This document shows, piece by piece, positions 33,741 through 45,337 of a stretch of 64,000 nt of DNA. Source of the DNA: Papio anubis (lineage: Eukaryota; Chordata; Mammalia; Primates; Cercopithecidae); NCBI RefSeq assembly GCF_008728515.1, contig NC_044981.1, positions 116,902,385 through 116,966,384 on the forward strand, in the 5' to 3' direction. The stretch's first letter is position 1. Every line of letters starts with the position of its first letter. The position numbers and the translations under genes are program-made. The notes under the pieces are model-generated. The model was not told the DNA's origin. It saw only the letters and a program-made list of their open reading frames with translations, and made no database searches.

Positions 33741-36700
33741 ATGATAACAGAATCAAATCCACACATATCAATATTAGACTTGAATGCAATTAGGCCAAAT
33801 GCCCCAATTAAAAAATGCAAGGTGGCAAATTGGATAAAGAAGCAAGACCCAAGAGTATGTTGTGTTCAAAAGACCTATCTCTCATGCAATTATACCTATA
33901 CACTCAAAGAAAAAGTATGGAGAAAAATTTACCAAGCAAATGAATGACAAAAAAGCAGGAGTTGTTATTCTAATTTTAGGTAAAACAGATTTTAAACCAA
34001 TAATTATCAAATAAGACAAAGAAGGGCATTACACAATGGTAAAGAATTAAATTCAGCAAGAAGACATACCTGTCCTAAATACATATGCACCTAACACAGG
34101 AACACTCAGACTCATAAAGCAAGTTCTTAGAGACCTCCAAAGAGACTTAGATAACCACATAATAATAATTTGAGGCTTCAACATCCCACTGACAGTATTA
34201 GACAGATCATTGAGGTAGAAAAGTAACAAAGATATTCAGCATCTGAACTCAGCACTTGACCAAATGGGCCTAACAGACATCTGCAGAATTCTCCACCCCA
34301 AAATAACAGCATATACATTCTTCTCATCTGCACATGGCACATATTCTAAAGTTGACCACATAATTGGCCATCAAACAATTCTCATCAAATTAAAACAAAA
34401 AACAACTGAAATCATACCACTCTTGGATCACAGCACAATAAAAGTAGAAATCAATACTAAGAAAATTGCTCAAAACCATACAATTACATGCAAATTAAAC
34501 AGTCTGCTCCTGAATGACTTCTGGGCAAACAATGAAATTAAGGCAGAAATCAAGAATTTCTTTGAAACTACTGAGAACAAAGATACAACACACCAGAATC
34601 TCTGGAACACAACTAAAACAGTGTTATGAGGGAAGCTTACAGCACAGAACACTCACATCAAAAAGCTGGAAACATCTCTAATGCACAACCTAACATCACA
34701 CCTAGAGGAACTTGAGAAACTAGAGCAAACCAACCCCAAAGGTGGTAGAAGACAAGAAATAACTAAAATCAGAGCTTAACTAAAGGAAATTGAGATGTGA
34801 AAAATCACATAAATATCATCAAAAAAATTCAAAAGTTGGTTCTTCGAAAGAATAAATAAGATTGATAGACCCCTAGCTAGGCTAATAAAAAAAAAAGAAA
34901 GAAGATCCAAATAAACACAACCAGAAATGATAAAAGTAACATTACCACCAAATCTACAGAAATACAAAAGCCCCTCAGAGACTAGTATTTACACCTCTAT
35001 GCACACAAACTACAAAACTTTCAAGAAATGGATAAATTCCTGGAAACATACAACCTCTCAAGATTGAATGAGGAAGAAATTAAATCCCTGAACACACCAA
35101 TAATGAGTTCTGAAATTGTATCAGTAAAAAAATCCTACCAAGCAGAAAAAGCCCTGGACCAGACAGACTCACAGCCAAATTCTACCAGATGTAGAATTCT
35201 GGTACATTCTGGTAGAATAGATGGTACTATTCTGAAAAATTGAGGCGAGACTCCTCTATAACTCAATCTATGAAGCCAGCACCAACCTGATACCAAAACC
35301 TGGCAGAGACACAATTAAAAAAGAAAACCTCAGGCCAATATCCTTGATGAACATAGATGCAAAAATCTTCAGCAAAATACTAGCATATCAAGCAGCACAT
35401 CTAAAAGCGAATCTACCATGATCAAGTAGTTTTTATCCTTGTGATGCAAGGTTGGTTCAACATATGAAATCAATAGCTATAACTAATCTCATAAATAGAA
35501 CCAAAAACAAAAACCACATGATCATCTCAATAAATGAAAAAAAGCTTTTAATAAAATTCAACATCCTTTCATATTCAAAAATCCCAGCCAACTAGGTAAA
35601 TTGAAGGAACATACATCAAAATAATGAGAGCCATCTATCAATGACATTGTTTATAGAATTAGAAAAACTGTCTTAAAATTTACATGGAACCAAAAAAGAG
35701 CATGAATTGCCAAGATAATTCTAAGCCAAAAGAGCAAACTTGAGGCGTCACTTTACCCAATTTCAAACTATACCACATGACTACAATAACCAAAACAGGA
35801 TGATACTGGTACAAAACAGTCACATAGATCAATGGAATAGAATAGAGAACCAGAAATAGTGCTGCACACCTACAACCACGTGATCTTCAACAAAGTCAAC
35901 AAAAACAAGCAATTGGGAGAGGCCTCCCTATTCAATAAATGGCACAGGGATAACTGGTACCATATGCAGAAAATGGAAACTGGACCCGTTACTTACATTA
36001 TATACAAAAATTAACTCAAGATGGATGAAAGACTTAAATGTAAAACCCAAAACTATAAAAATTCTGGAAGATAACATAAGAAATATCATTCTGGACATAG
36101 GCCCTGGCAAAGATTTCACAACAAAGATGCAAAAAGCAATGACAACAAAAACAAAAGTTGACAAATGGGACATAATTAAATGAAAAAGCTTCTGCACAAC
36201 AAAAGAAACTATCAACAGATAGACAACCTACAGAATGGGAGAAAATATTTGCAACCTATGCTTCTGACAAAGGTCTAATATACAGACTCTAGAAGAAACT
36301 TAAACAAATTAACAAGCAAAAAACAAATAGCCCCATTAAAAATTAGGCAAAGCACATGAAGAGGCACATTTCTAAAGAAGCCATATAAGCAGCCAGTAAA
36401 CATATGAAAACATGCTCAACATCACTAATCATTAGAGAAATGCAAATGAAAATGACAATCAGATGCCATCTAACTCCAGTCAAAATAAATACTAAAAAGT
36501 AAAAAAATAATAATAATAACAAATGCTGCAGAGGTTGTAGAGAAAAGAGAATACCTATACATTGTTGGTGAGAATGTAAATTAGTTCAACCATTGTGGAA
36601 AGCAGTTCGGTGGTTTTTCAAAGAACTTAAAACAGCATTAGCATTTGACCCAACAATTCCATTACTGAATATATACCCCCCAAAATATAAATCATCCTAT

Positions 36701-36964
36701 CAGAAAAACACATGTACTTGTGTGTTCATCACAGTAATATTCACAGTAGCAAAGACATGGAATCAACCTGAATGCCCATCATAGGTAGAGTAGATAAAGA
36801 AAATGTGGTATATATAAACCATGGAATACCAGTCAGCTATGAAAAGTAATGAGATCACATACTTTGCAGCAACATGGATGCAGCTGGAGGACATTACCCT
36901 AAGCAAACTAAAGCAGGAACAGAAAACCAAATGCCACACGTTCTCACTTATAAGTGGTAGCTAA
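33741..36964 (+). pseudogene. L1 ORF2, disrupted and lacking the RT core
   Basis: Opens at ATG 33741 with the endonuclease start, stops at 33947, and resumes at 34264-34629 and 35028-35243. At about 35637 the sequence jumps from the block before the catalytic motif (AAAATAATGAGAGCCATCTA) straight to the block after it (TGACATTGTTTATAGAATTA), so the FADD-coding segment, roughly 0.6 kb in related elements, is missing. The C-terminal region persists (36593-36784). Confidence 0.8.
35179..35218. repeat. Short perfect inverted repeat in L1 ORF2
   Basis: ATTCTACCAGA (35179-35189) and its exact complement TCTGGTAGAAT (35208-35218) enclose an 18-base loop that itself contains the palindrome AGAATTCT. 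In the other L1 copies of this window the left arm is followed by GGTACAAA and no right arm, so the fold-back is a local novelty. Confidence 0.75.
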
Positions 36965-37182
36965 ACATTGAGTACATACGGACACATAGAAGGAAACAAC
37001 AGATATCATAACCTACTTGAGGGTGAAGGTTGGGAGGAGGATAAGGATAAAAAAACTACCTATCAGGTACTATGCTTATTTTACCTAGGTAATGAAATAA
37101 TCTGTACACAAAACCCCATGACATGCAACTTACCTATAAAATAAACCTGCACATGTACCCCTGAACCTAAAATAAGAGTTTT

Positions 37183-37920
37183 AAAAAGGACAGCACATGC
37201 CAAATATAAAAAAGTACAGACAAAATGAGAAATACTAGCATCAAATTTTTATTAACCAAAATGTAGTGCTTTAAGTTTTATATTTCTAGATTGTTTTCTA
37301 AATCCTTTTCACCAAAATATTACAGTATAAATATTGTTTTGTAAGTTACTTTTTCTAATCAGTGATTTCTATCTTCCATTCCAGTAAATATTTATCTCAC
37401 ATTTTCCCAAGCCATATTAATATTTTTCTAAGTATTCTGCAAAATATTCTTTACAGATGATTTGTCCAAGGCAGTACCTATTCCAAGCCTGTATATTGCA
37501 TCTGATTATTGAACATTATAAATTTACTTTAAACTAACACTTTTTTTTGTATGATGTTGACTTGTTGAAGAGTCCAGGCCAGTTATCTGTGAGAACTTTC
37601 TCTTGCCTTTATCTGATTGCTTCCTCATCTAGTTTCTTTCCACGTTCCTGGTATAACCTGTACCCTTCAAGTTAAATCAAATAAACAATTTTTGGCTAGA
37701 GAATATCTTAGCAGGTATTGTCCTTATGATACCTTTAATACTTTTAAAATAAATATGATGACAGAGAATAAACATAACATGAAATATTATATTTCCAGAT
37801 AATTCAAATCTCCCATTTAGTCATCAGACTCAACTTTAAGTCTTGTACCCAGAAAGTAAGGAAGAGTGAATGATCAATGTGTGTTTTACATCCTTCGCTT
37901 TTCTATTTTCTTCTCTCTAG
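37183..37920. other. Non-repetitive AT-rich island (left part)
   Basis: About 740 bp with no confident repeat. A segment at about 37550-37700 may be a remnant of an old interspersed repeat I cannot name. It ends in a strong pyrimidine tract (37891-37920) that leads into the candidate exon. Confidence 0.45.
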
Positions 37921-38010
37921 CAGAGGTGCACATGACCAATGAAGCAGTAAAATTGAAGAGCAACAGGAAAAAGAGAAGAAAAGCAAAAGACCTTGACATC
38001 AACAAATTAG
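37921..38010 (+). CDS. Candidate internal coding exon of an unidentified gene
   Basis: A 90-nt block preceded by a long polypyrimidine tract ending TTCTTCTCTCTAG and followed by GTATAA. One frame stays open across it: two bases, 29 codons, one base (phase 1 in, phase 1 out), so skipping or including it would keep a reading frame. The peptide is rich in lysine and arginine (central VKLKSNRKKRRKAKDL), like a nuclear localisation signal or basic linker. It lies in a short island that is not repeat-derived, unlike nearly everything around it. The other two frames contain stops. I do not recognise the gene. It may equally be a chance exon-like block; no branch point was tested and no neighbouring exon is visible in the window. 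Confidence 0.35.
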
Positions 38011-38100
38011 GTATAACCCTAAGTAATATGTACAACTAGAGTAATAAGCACAAACAAATTTATTTTACTATTTAAATTTTCAAATATGAAGATTACATAT

Positions 38101-38882
38101 TGAGAATGACAGAGTAAGAACCTAAAATATTTTCTCCTCCATAAAAGCAATAACAACACTGGCAGAAATAATCAACTTTTTCAGAATTCAAGAAATTAGT
38201 CAAAGCCTTAGACAACTTTTTCAGAATTCAAGAAATTAGCCAAGGCTTTGCAACTATCAAGGAAAAATGTGTACAAGAACAGGCAAATCCTAGTAAGAAC
38301 AGTAAGCTTTATGACAGTTTAACTTGCCCCTATTCCATCTTACTTTCTCAAGATCCATGGAAACCTTGGAAACCACCAGATTGCAAACAAGGTGAAATTT
38401 ATAAGCCTAGAAGGATAAGTGTTGAAGTCATGCTTATGCATGTACACAGAGACCTTTGAGAAAGAGTGGGAGACATTAGTTCCAAGGGTTTAAGAAAGTC
38501 TCTGTTCGTATGACAAAAAAAAAAAAAAAAAAAAAGCTAACCGACAAGTTTGAGATGTTCACACATGAAAAAGGCTACAGACTTTAGAAAATTAGTTCAA
38601 GAGAGTCACTAAAAAAGAAGCAAGAACAGCAAACCCTGAAGAGGGGTCAGAATCTGATGCCTAGAGTTGCCAATATGATACTAATGAAAGTTACAGTTCT
38701 CAACAAAAAGCTATGAGACATGCAAATAAACAAAAAGTATGGCTAATATGAAGGAATAAAGCAGTCAATATAAACCATCTCTGAGTAAGCACAGATATTG
38801 AACATACTTGACAAAGACTTAAATTCAACCAATTCAAATATGTTCAAAGAACAGAAGAAAATCATGTCTCAAGAACTAAAGG
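38101..38882 (+). mobile_element. Ancient L1M, 5'UTR/ORF1 segment (host of the 38-57 kb nest)
   Basis: First segment of a single old L1M whose pieces continue at 39201-39220, 39491-40565, 41013-41590, 42045-42917, 43441-44650, 47044-47309, 53810-54284 and 56881-57240. This part carries 5'UTR-like sequence and the start of ORF1. It has a 40-bp tandem duplication (38173-38251) and an A-run at 38515-38535. Confidence 0.6.
38173..38251. repeat. 40-bp tandem duplication
   Basis: CAACTTTTTCAGAATTCAAG.. occurs at 38173 and again at 38213, with the second copy differing at a few transition-type positions. A local duplication within L1M sequence. Confidence 0.9.
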
Positions 38883-39200
38883 GGCCAGGCACAGTGGCTC
38901 ACGCCTGTAATCCCAGCACTTTGGGAGGCTGAGGTGGGTGGATCACAAGGTGAGGAGTTCAAAACCACCCTGGCCAAGATGATGAAACCCTGTCTCTACT
39001 AAAAATACAAAAATTAGCCGAGCATGGTGGTGGGCACCTGTTATCTCAGTTACTTGGGAAGCTGAGGCAGGAGAACCACTTGAACCCGGAAGGTGGACGT
39101 TGCAGTGAGCTGAGACTACACCACTGCACTCTAGCCTGGGAAACAGAGCAAGACTCCATCTCAAAAAATAAAATATAAATAAATAAAAATAAAATTAAAA
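38883..39200 (+). mobile_element. AluS-type SINE
   Basis: Full-length Alu with an evolved A/T-rich tail. Target duplication AAGAACTAAAGG (38871-38882) versus AATCCTAAAGG (39201-39211). Inserted in L1M ORF1. Confidence 0.9.
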
Positions 39201-39220
39201 AATCCTAAAGGAATGTATGA

Positions 39221-39490
39221 CCAGCTGTAGTGACTCACACCTGTACAATTCCCAGCACTTTGGGAGGCAAGGGAATTACTTGAGCCCGAGAGTTTGAGAC
39301 TGGCCTAGGAAACATAGCAAAACCCTGTCTCTACAGAAAAATACAAAAATTAGCCAGGTATGGTGGCATGTGCCTGTAATCCCAGCTACTCGAGGGCTTT
39401 AGGTGGGAGGATGACTTGAGCCCAGAAGGTCAAGGCTGCAGTTAGCTTTGATTATGCCACTGCACTCCAGCCTGGGTGACAGAGTTTAAA
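39221..39490 (+). mobile_element. AluJ-type SINE
   Basis: Old Alu lacking the usual first bases (starts CCAGCTGTAGTGACTCACAC), flanked by AATGTATGA on both sides (39212-39220 and 39491-39499). Only 20 bp of L1M separate it from the preceding Alu. Confidence 0.88.
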
Positions 39491-40565
39491 AATGTATGAT
39501 AATTCTGCCTCACCAAATAGAGAATATCAATAAAGAGACAGAAATTATAAAAGGATCAAGTATCAATTCTAGAGTTGAAAAGTACAGTACAGAAATAAAA
39601 AACATACTAGAGATTCAATAGCAGATTTGTGTAGCCAGAACAATCAGTGAACTTGAAGATAAGCCAATTGAAGTTACACATTTTGAGAAATAGAATGGAA
39701 AATAAATTAAGAAAAATGAGCGGAGCCTCAAAGTTCTGTGGAGCACCAAGCATATCAACATATGAATAATGGGAATCCCAGAAAAAGAGAAGAGACAGAA
39801 ATGGACAGAAAAAATATTTGAAGAGATTATGGCAGAAATCATCCCAAGTTTGATGAAAAATATTACTCTACATATTCAAGATTCTTAGAAAATTCCAAGA
39901 AGGATAAATTAAAGTAGATCTACAACTAGATAAATAATAATGAAACACTCAAAAGTTAAAGACAACATCATAATCTGGAGAGTAGAGAGAAGTGACTTAT
40001 CATGTACAAGTGATCCTTAATAAGATTACAGGTAATTTGTTATCAGAAAAATGGACTCACGAAGGCAGTGAAATGATATAGTTAAAATGCTGAAAAAGAG
40101 ACTATCAAGACAACTCTATATCCAGCCAAACTATCTATCAAAAGCGAAGCAGAAATTAAAACTTCCCAGATAAAAAAAACTGGGAGAACTTGTTATTAAC
40201 AGACCTGTCCTATGACAAACTGCAGAGGAAGTCCTTCAGACTGAAATGAAAGAATCTATATATGAAATTACATTTACATGAGGAAATAAAGAGCACTAGC
40301 AAGTATAAAAGCACTTGGGTAAATACAAAAGAAGGTATAAATGTAACTCTTATTTGTAACTCTTTTGTTTCTCCCAAAAGGCAACAATATAAATAATTAA
40401 TTATAAGTCTGTGTTGCTGGGCATAAAATGTACAAGTATATAATTTATATGACAATAATAGCTTAATAAAAGAGAAGGAAATGAGGCTAAATAGAAACAT
40501 AGTTTTTGTAGATTATTAATATTAAGTGCTAATAATCAGAACTATATTGTCATATGTTAAAATGT
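39491..40565 (+). mobile_element. Host L1M, ORF1 and ORF1-ORF2 spacer
   Basis: Old ORF1 in order: coiled-coil region, the conserved core (ATGGGAATCCCAGAAAAAGA from about 39769), C-terminal block (AACTCTATATCCAGCCAAAC from about 40111), then spacer. The sequence is too mutated to be coding. Confidence 0.65.
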
Positions 40566-41012
40566 TATATTAGTTTCCTAGGTCTATCATAACATATTAA
40601 TATAAACTAGATAGCTTAAAACAATTGGAATTTATTCTCTCACACTCTTGGAGGCTAAAAGTATGAAATTAACATGTCATTAGAGCTATTCTCCCTCTGA
40701 AGGCTGTATGGAAAAATTCTTTCTTTCCTCTTCCTAACTTCTGATTACTCCTGACAATCCTCGGCATTCCTTAGCTTGCAGCTGTATTGCATCAATCTCT
40801 GCATCTGTCATCACATGGCCTTCTTCTCTGAATCTATCATTTGTGTGATTTTCTCACATTAGGACACCAGTCACTGAATTTAGGGCACAACCTAATCCAG
40901 TATGATGTCCCCTTAACTTAACTAATTACATCTGAAATATCCCATTTCAAAATAAGGTAACAGTCTCAGGTTTTTGGTAGACACGAATTTTGGGGTGACA
41001 TTATTCAACACA
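40566..41012 (-). mobile_element. MLT1A-type LTR, antisense
   Basis: Complement of an MLT1A LTR nearly end to end: TATTAGTTTCCTAGGTCTAT (from about 40568), AATTGGAATTTATTCTCTCA (from about 40623), CCAGTATGATGTCCCCTTAA (from about 40897), ending near TTCAACACAATA. Inserted between L1M ORF1 and ORF2. Confidence 0.75.
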
Positions 41013-41590
41013 ATACTGGTGTTAATTGTAATTTCCAGAGTACTGCTAAAGAAATCACCCAAAGAAATAAAAGGCAACAATGTAATAAAAATGGTAAAGT
41101 GGAAAATATGTAACACAAAAAGACAGTAATAATGGAGAAATAGAGAAACATAAAACACATAACACATTCAGAAAACAAACAGCAAAAAGGCATAAATGGA
41201 TTAAATACTTTAATCAAAATGAAGAATCTGACAAAAAATAATATAATCCAGTGATATTACATCTACAAGAGGCGCCTTTAGATTGCATGATGTATCTAGA
41301 TTAAAAGTTTTTTAAAATGCCAAAAGATATACCAAGCAACAGCAACCAGACAAGAGCTGAGTGGCTATGTGAATATCAGAGGAAATAAGCTTCAGTAAAA
41401 AATGGTTAGTAGGTACAAAGCAGAATATTTTTGTAATGATAAAGAGGTTAATCCATTAAGAGGATATAACAATTATGAGCGTGTATGCATCTAACAAGAG
41501 AAACTCAAAATACATGAAAAAAGGTTAAAATGTAAGGAGAGAGAGAGACAATTCAACAAGACTAGCTGAAAACTTCAATAATCCACTTTC
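41013..41590 (+). mobile_element. Host L1M, ORF2 start (endonuclease), sense
   Basis: Diverged ORF2 beginning: AAGAGCTGAGTGGCTATGTG (from about 41353), GATATAACAATTATGAGCGT (from about 41463), GACAATTCAACAAGACTAGC (from about 41547). Interrupted at about 41590. Confidence 0.6.
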
Positions 41591-42044
41591 CTCTTTTTCT
41601 GAATAATTTTGTACTAAATAAACAATGTTGAAAGGCTCACTCACAGACAACAGATAACTGTTGTTCTTTAACATTCCTTCATTTTACAACTTTCTCTGGT
41701 ATGTGTGAAACAGGACACTCTTCTGGGTGAAGTCCACAGCAACATCCTTGAAGGGCGCTTATTTTAGAAAATATGGTGGGCATTTTTGTTCAGCCTGCAT
41801 CATGTCTGACAGTGTGCACAGGCAATGGTCGAAAACCATCTGTTTTTCCCTCCCCCCCCAACTGGGAAAAGACAGTTGTCTGTATTTAAAGCTCAAATTC
41901 TATTTGAGGTCATCAAATATTTTCTGTGATTACATATGGAAAGTTCTTCAGATGTCTGTTTAGTCTAGTTGATTAATAGTATTGATTAAGTCCTCTACAT
42001 ACTTAATGATTTACTCAATCCTTGTTCAGGGAAGGAATCTACTT
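41591..42044. other. Unexplained 0.45 kb insertion in L1M ORF2
   Basis: The L1M endonuclease sequence breaks at CCACTTTC (about 41590) and resumes at CTACTTTCAATAATGAG (about 42046). The first 360 bp (to 41950) match no repeat I recognise. The last 90 bp are the reverse complement of the adjacent L1M sequence, producing a fold-back. A 78-codon frame (41727-41963) crosses the boundary and is probably chance. Confidence 0.5.
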
Positions 42045-42131
42045 TCAATAATGAGTTGAAGATGAATCCAGAAATCATGAAATATTTTGGACTTGATTAA
42101 CACTATTAATCAACTAGACTTAACAGACATC
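41951..42131. repeat. Imperfect inverted repeat, 43-bp arms
   Basis: GATGTCTGTTTAGTCTAGTT.. (41951-41993) pairs with ..AACTAGACTTAACAGACATC (42089-42131), with about five mismatches and a loop of 95 bases. Both arms share TTGATTAATAGT/ACTATTAATCAA, which differs from the L1 consensus I recall, so the arms seem to derive from each other. Confidence 0.75.
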
Positions 42132-42917
42132 TTTAGAATATTCCATGTAACAGTAGCAGAATATTTGTTTTTCTCAAATGCACATGGAGCATTCACCAAC
42201 ATAGACCATTTATCCATAAAACAATGTATTTAAATGGGTTGAAATTGTGTATGTTATGTTCACTGACCAGCAGAATAAAATTAGAAATTGATAAAAGAAG
42301 AAAATTTGGAAAATGCACAAATATGTGAAAATTAGCCATTGTACTTACAAAAAAAGGGTCAAAAATGAAATCACAAGGAATTTAAAAAACACTTTGCAAT
42401 GAATAAAAATGAAAGAATAATATACCAAAACATGTGAGCACAGCTAAAGCAGTGATAGGAAGACATTTATAACTGTAAATGCCTAAATTATAAAAGAGGA
42501 AATATGTCAAAATAAAAACCTGATCTTCCACCTTAAGAACCTAAAAAAAGTAAACTAAATTCAAAGCAACTAGAAAGAAGAACATAATAAAGACTAGAGG
42601 GGAAATAAACAAAATTAACAATAGAAAAACAGTAGAAAATATTAGTTAAACCAAAAGTTAGCCCTTTGTAAAGATCAACAATATTGACAAACTTTTAGCT
42701 AGACTGATGAAGCATCAAAGGGAGAAGACTCAAATTACCTAAGCAAGAAATTAGAGAGAGGATATTACTACATACTTTACTGAAATAAAAATGACTAAAT
42801 GAAGACTGCTATGAATGATGCTAGGCCAACAAGTTAGATAGTCTAGGTAAAATGAACAAACTCCTAAAAAGACAAATCAAAATTAATTCAAGAAGAAATA
42901 GAATAACTAGAAGACTT
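42045..42917 (+). mobile_element. Host L1M, ORF2 endonuclease end to RT fingers
   Basis: Order of conserved blocks kept: CAAATGCACATGGAGCATTC (from about 42175), GAAATTGTGTATGTTATGTT (from about 42241), GATCAACAATATTGACAAAC (from about 42673), GACTCAAATTACCTAAGCAA (from about 42728). Non-coding now. Confidence 0.65.
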
Positions 42918-43440
42918 TGTACAGTAAGCTCACCATACACTGGTGTCCATCCCAGGGGAGGATTCTAAACACATTGCCAATACCACACACTGGTATCAAT
43001 GCACTTGCACAAGTCTGCTAAGACAGGATACTTGCATAACAAGTTAAGCAAAGGAACTTCATGACTCACAGATAGGCAGCAAAGGACAACAGAAGCCTAT
43101 GATTCAGCTCAAGTTGGTCTCTCAAGGCTTAGGAGAGTTGCTCAAAGTGGATAGCGTCTACTCTGTACAGGTGTACCCCACATCTCATGATAGCTAAGGG
43201 ATCCTAAAAACATACTGTGCTCTGAGTTTTATATATCAGGCAATTAGAACAGCAAGGCTGAAGCACTGCAGGACATCTTGCTCTAGAAGAAACAGGTAGG
43301 AAACTTGGACTGTTCCAGCCAGTTCCTTCTTACCTAATATATTGCATTCTTAGCAGATTCTACAGTTATTCTTGAGTACTACAAAGGAGAAAGTGGGGGA
43401 AGAGATGAGTTACCAAGGCCATTTGGGAATTTGTCTTACA
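42918..43440. mobile_element. Candidate solo LTR, family not assigned
   Basis: A 523-bp insertion that begins TGTACAG and ends CTTACA, flanked by GACTT (42913-42917) and GACCT (43441-43445), a near-perfect 5-bp duplication. TG..CA ends and 5-bp duplications fit an LTR of ERVL/MaLR type. The L1M sequence reads through when it is removed. No ORF. Confidence 0.6.
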
Positions 43441-44651
43441 GACCTACACAAACTAAAGAGCTTGAATTTGTAATTTAAAACCATTGCACTAAGAAAATCC
43501 TAGTCCTGGATGGCTTTACTGGTCAATTTTACCAAGTGTACAGAGAAAAATTGACAACAATCCTTCACAAATTTTTCAAAGACTTAAAACAGGAGAAACA
43601 CCATGAGGCTAGCATTACCCTGGCACCAAAACCAAATGATGATATCTTAAGAAAAGGAAACTACAAACCAATATCCCTTATGAATATAAAATGCAATTTA
43701 AAATCCTCATCAAGTTGCTAGAAAACTGACTTCAGCAACATATAAGAAAATTATAAGCTATAACCAACTGAGATTTATCCTAAAAATGTAAGGTTCGTTT
43801 GACATGAGAATATCAATCTGAGTAATATACCACATTAATAGAATAAAGAACAAAAACAAAATGATTAACTAAATAGCCACAGAAAATGTATGTGACAGAA
43901 TTTAACACTATTTGGGATTTTAAAAACACTCATCAAACTAAGAATAGAGGAGAACTTCTTCAACCTGTTAAAGGCATCTATGAAAAACCTGTATCTACAA
44001 CCATATTTAAGGATAAAGACTGAAACCCTCTCCCTTAAGTTCAGAAAAAAGACAAGGATGTATCTTTTCATTATTTATATTTGACATAAAAAAGAAATTA
44101 AAACATCCAAATTGAAAAGGAAGAAGTAAAACTACTTCTATTGGTAGATGACATGATTCTTGTATATAGAAAAATTTAAGGAGTCCACTATAAAACTGTG
44201 AAAACTAATGGATGAGCTCAGCAAGTTTGCATGATATAAGATTGATAAACAAAAATCAGTTGTATTTCTACACACTAGTAAAAAATATGAAAATAAAATT
44301 AAGAAATTTATTCATTTATAATAACATCAAAATAATAAAAATATGTGGAAATTTAACCAGAGAAGTGCAAGACTTGTATGCTAAAATCTGCAAAACAGTT
44401 TCAAAATTTTCTATAAACTCTTAATTTTTTTTTTCAGAAATGGACAAGCTGATGCTAGAACTCATATGGAAATGTAAAGGGCCCAGAATAGCCAAAATAA
44501 TCTTGAAAAAGAAGACCAAAATTGGAGTACTCACCATTTCTATTTTAAAACTTACTACAAAACTACAGCAAATAAGGCAAGGGAGTACCAGCCTAAGAGT
44601 TTGTACAGCAATGTCATAGAATTGAGAGTTCAGCCTTACATCTATAGATTT
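43441..44651 (+). mobile_element. Host L1M, ORF2 RT region, sense
   Basis: RT blocks in order: CTAGTCCTGGATGGCTTTAC (from about 43500), GAGGCTAGCATTACCCTGGC (from about 43605), ACTACAAACCAATATCCCTT (from about 43660), a GTAGATGACATGATTCT catalytic-box equivalent at about 44144 and later ORF2 sequence. Ends ACATCTATAG at the next insertion. Confidence 0.65.
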
Positions 44652-45337
44652 TCTTTTTTTAATTAAAAATAGCTTTATTGAGATAAAACTGACATACAAT
44701 AAATTGCACATGTTAAAAGTATATAATTGATATAGTTAGATAGAAATTTATCTGCAATCAAGATACTATACAAATCGGTCATTCCCTCTGCCCATCCCCA
44801 CCCCCAATCTTTCATCTCCATGCAACCACGAATCTGCTCTCTGTCACTAAAGATTTGTTTGTATTTTATAAAGTTTTATATAGAGAGACTAATGTGGCAT
44901 GTGCCCTCATTTTCCTGGCATCCTTCACATAGCATAATTATTCTGAGATTCATACTTGTTTTTGTGTTGCATGAATATATACTAATTAGTTTATTAATTC
45001 ACCTGTTGATGGACATTTGAGTTGTTTCCAGTTTGGGCTATTATAAATAAAGTTGCTATGCAAATTTTTCTTCAAGTATTTGTATGTACATATATTTCCT
45101 TTTCTCCTGGGCAAAAATCTAGGAGTGGAATAACTGGACCATATGGTAGGTGCATGGTTAGGTTTTTAGGAAACTTCCAAACTATTTTCCAAAAAAGCTT
45201 CATCATTTTACTGGCTATTATTCCTAATAGCTGGTATGAGAATTCTAGCTCCTGCACATCTATTCCAATGCTTGCTATAGTTGGCCATTTTTATTTTAGC
45301 CATTCTAATGAGTATATAGTGGCATATCATTATGGTT
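44652..45337 (-). mobile_element. L1MB-type 3' end, antisense
   Basis: Starts with a T-rich tail (TTTCTTTTTTTAATT), then the complement of an L1M 3'UTR (ATTGAGATAAAACTGACATA from about 44677) and ORF2 C-terminus (CTATTATAAATAAAGTTGCT from about 45039, ACTGGACCATATGGTAGGTG from about 45134). The host L1M reads ..CTATAG|ATTTTC.. on the left and CATTTTCAAC at 47049 on the right. Confidence 0.65.

Larger units (their letters stand above)
31120..37182 (+). mobile_element. Full-length older L1 (L1PB-like)
   Basis: Starts GCCAAGATGGCTGACTAGAT (from 31128), the start form of L1PB/L1MA elements, with a GC-rich, CA-rich 5'UTR of about 1.55 kb, then ORF1, ORF2 and a 3'UTR ending CCTGCACATGTACCCCTGAA (from about 37146) and AATAAGAG. 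Flanks look like a degraded duplication (AGATAGGACATGC / AAGGACAGCACATGCC). An internal deletion near 35637 removes the RT catalytic region. Dead copy. Confidence 0.85.
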
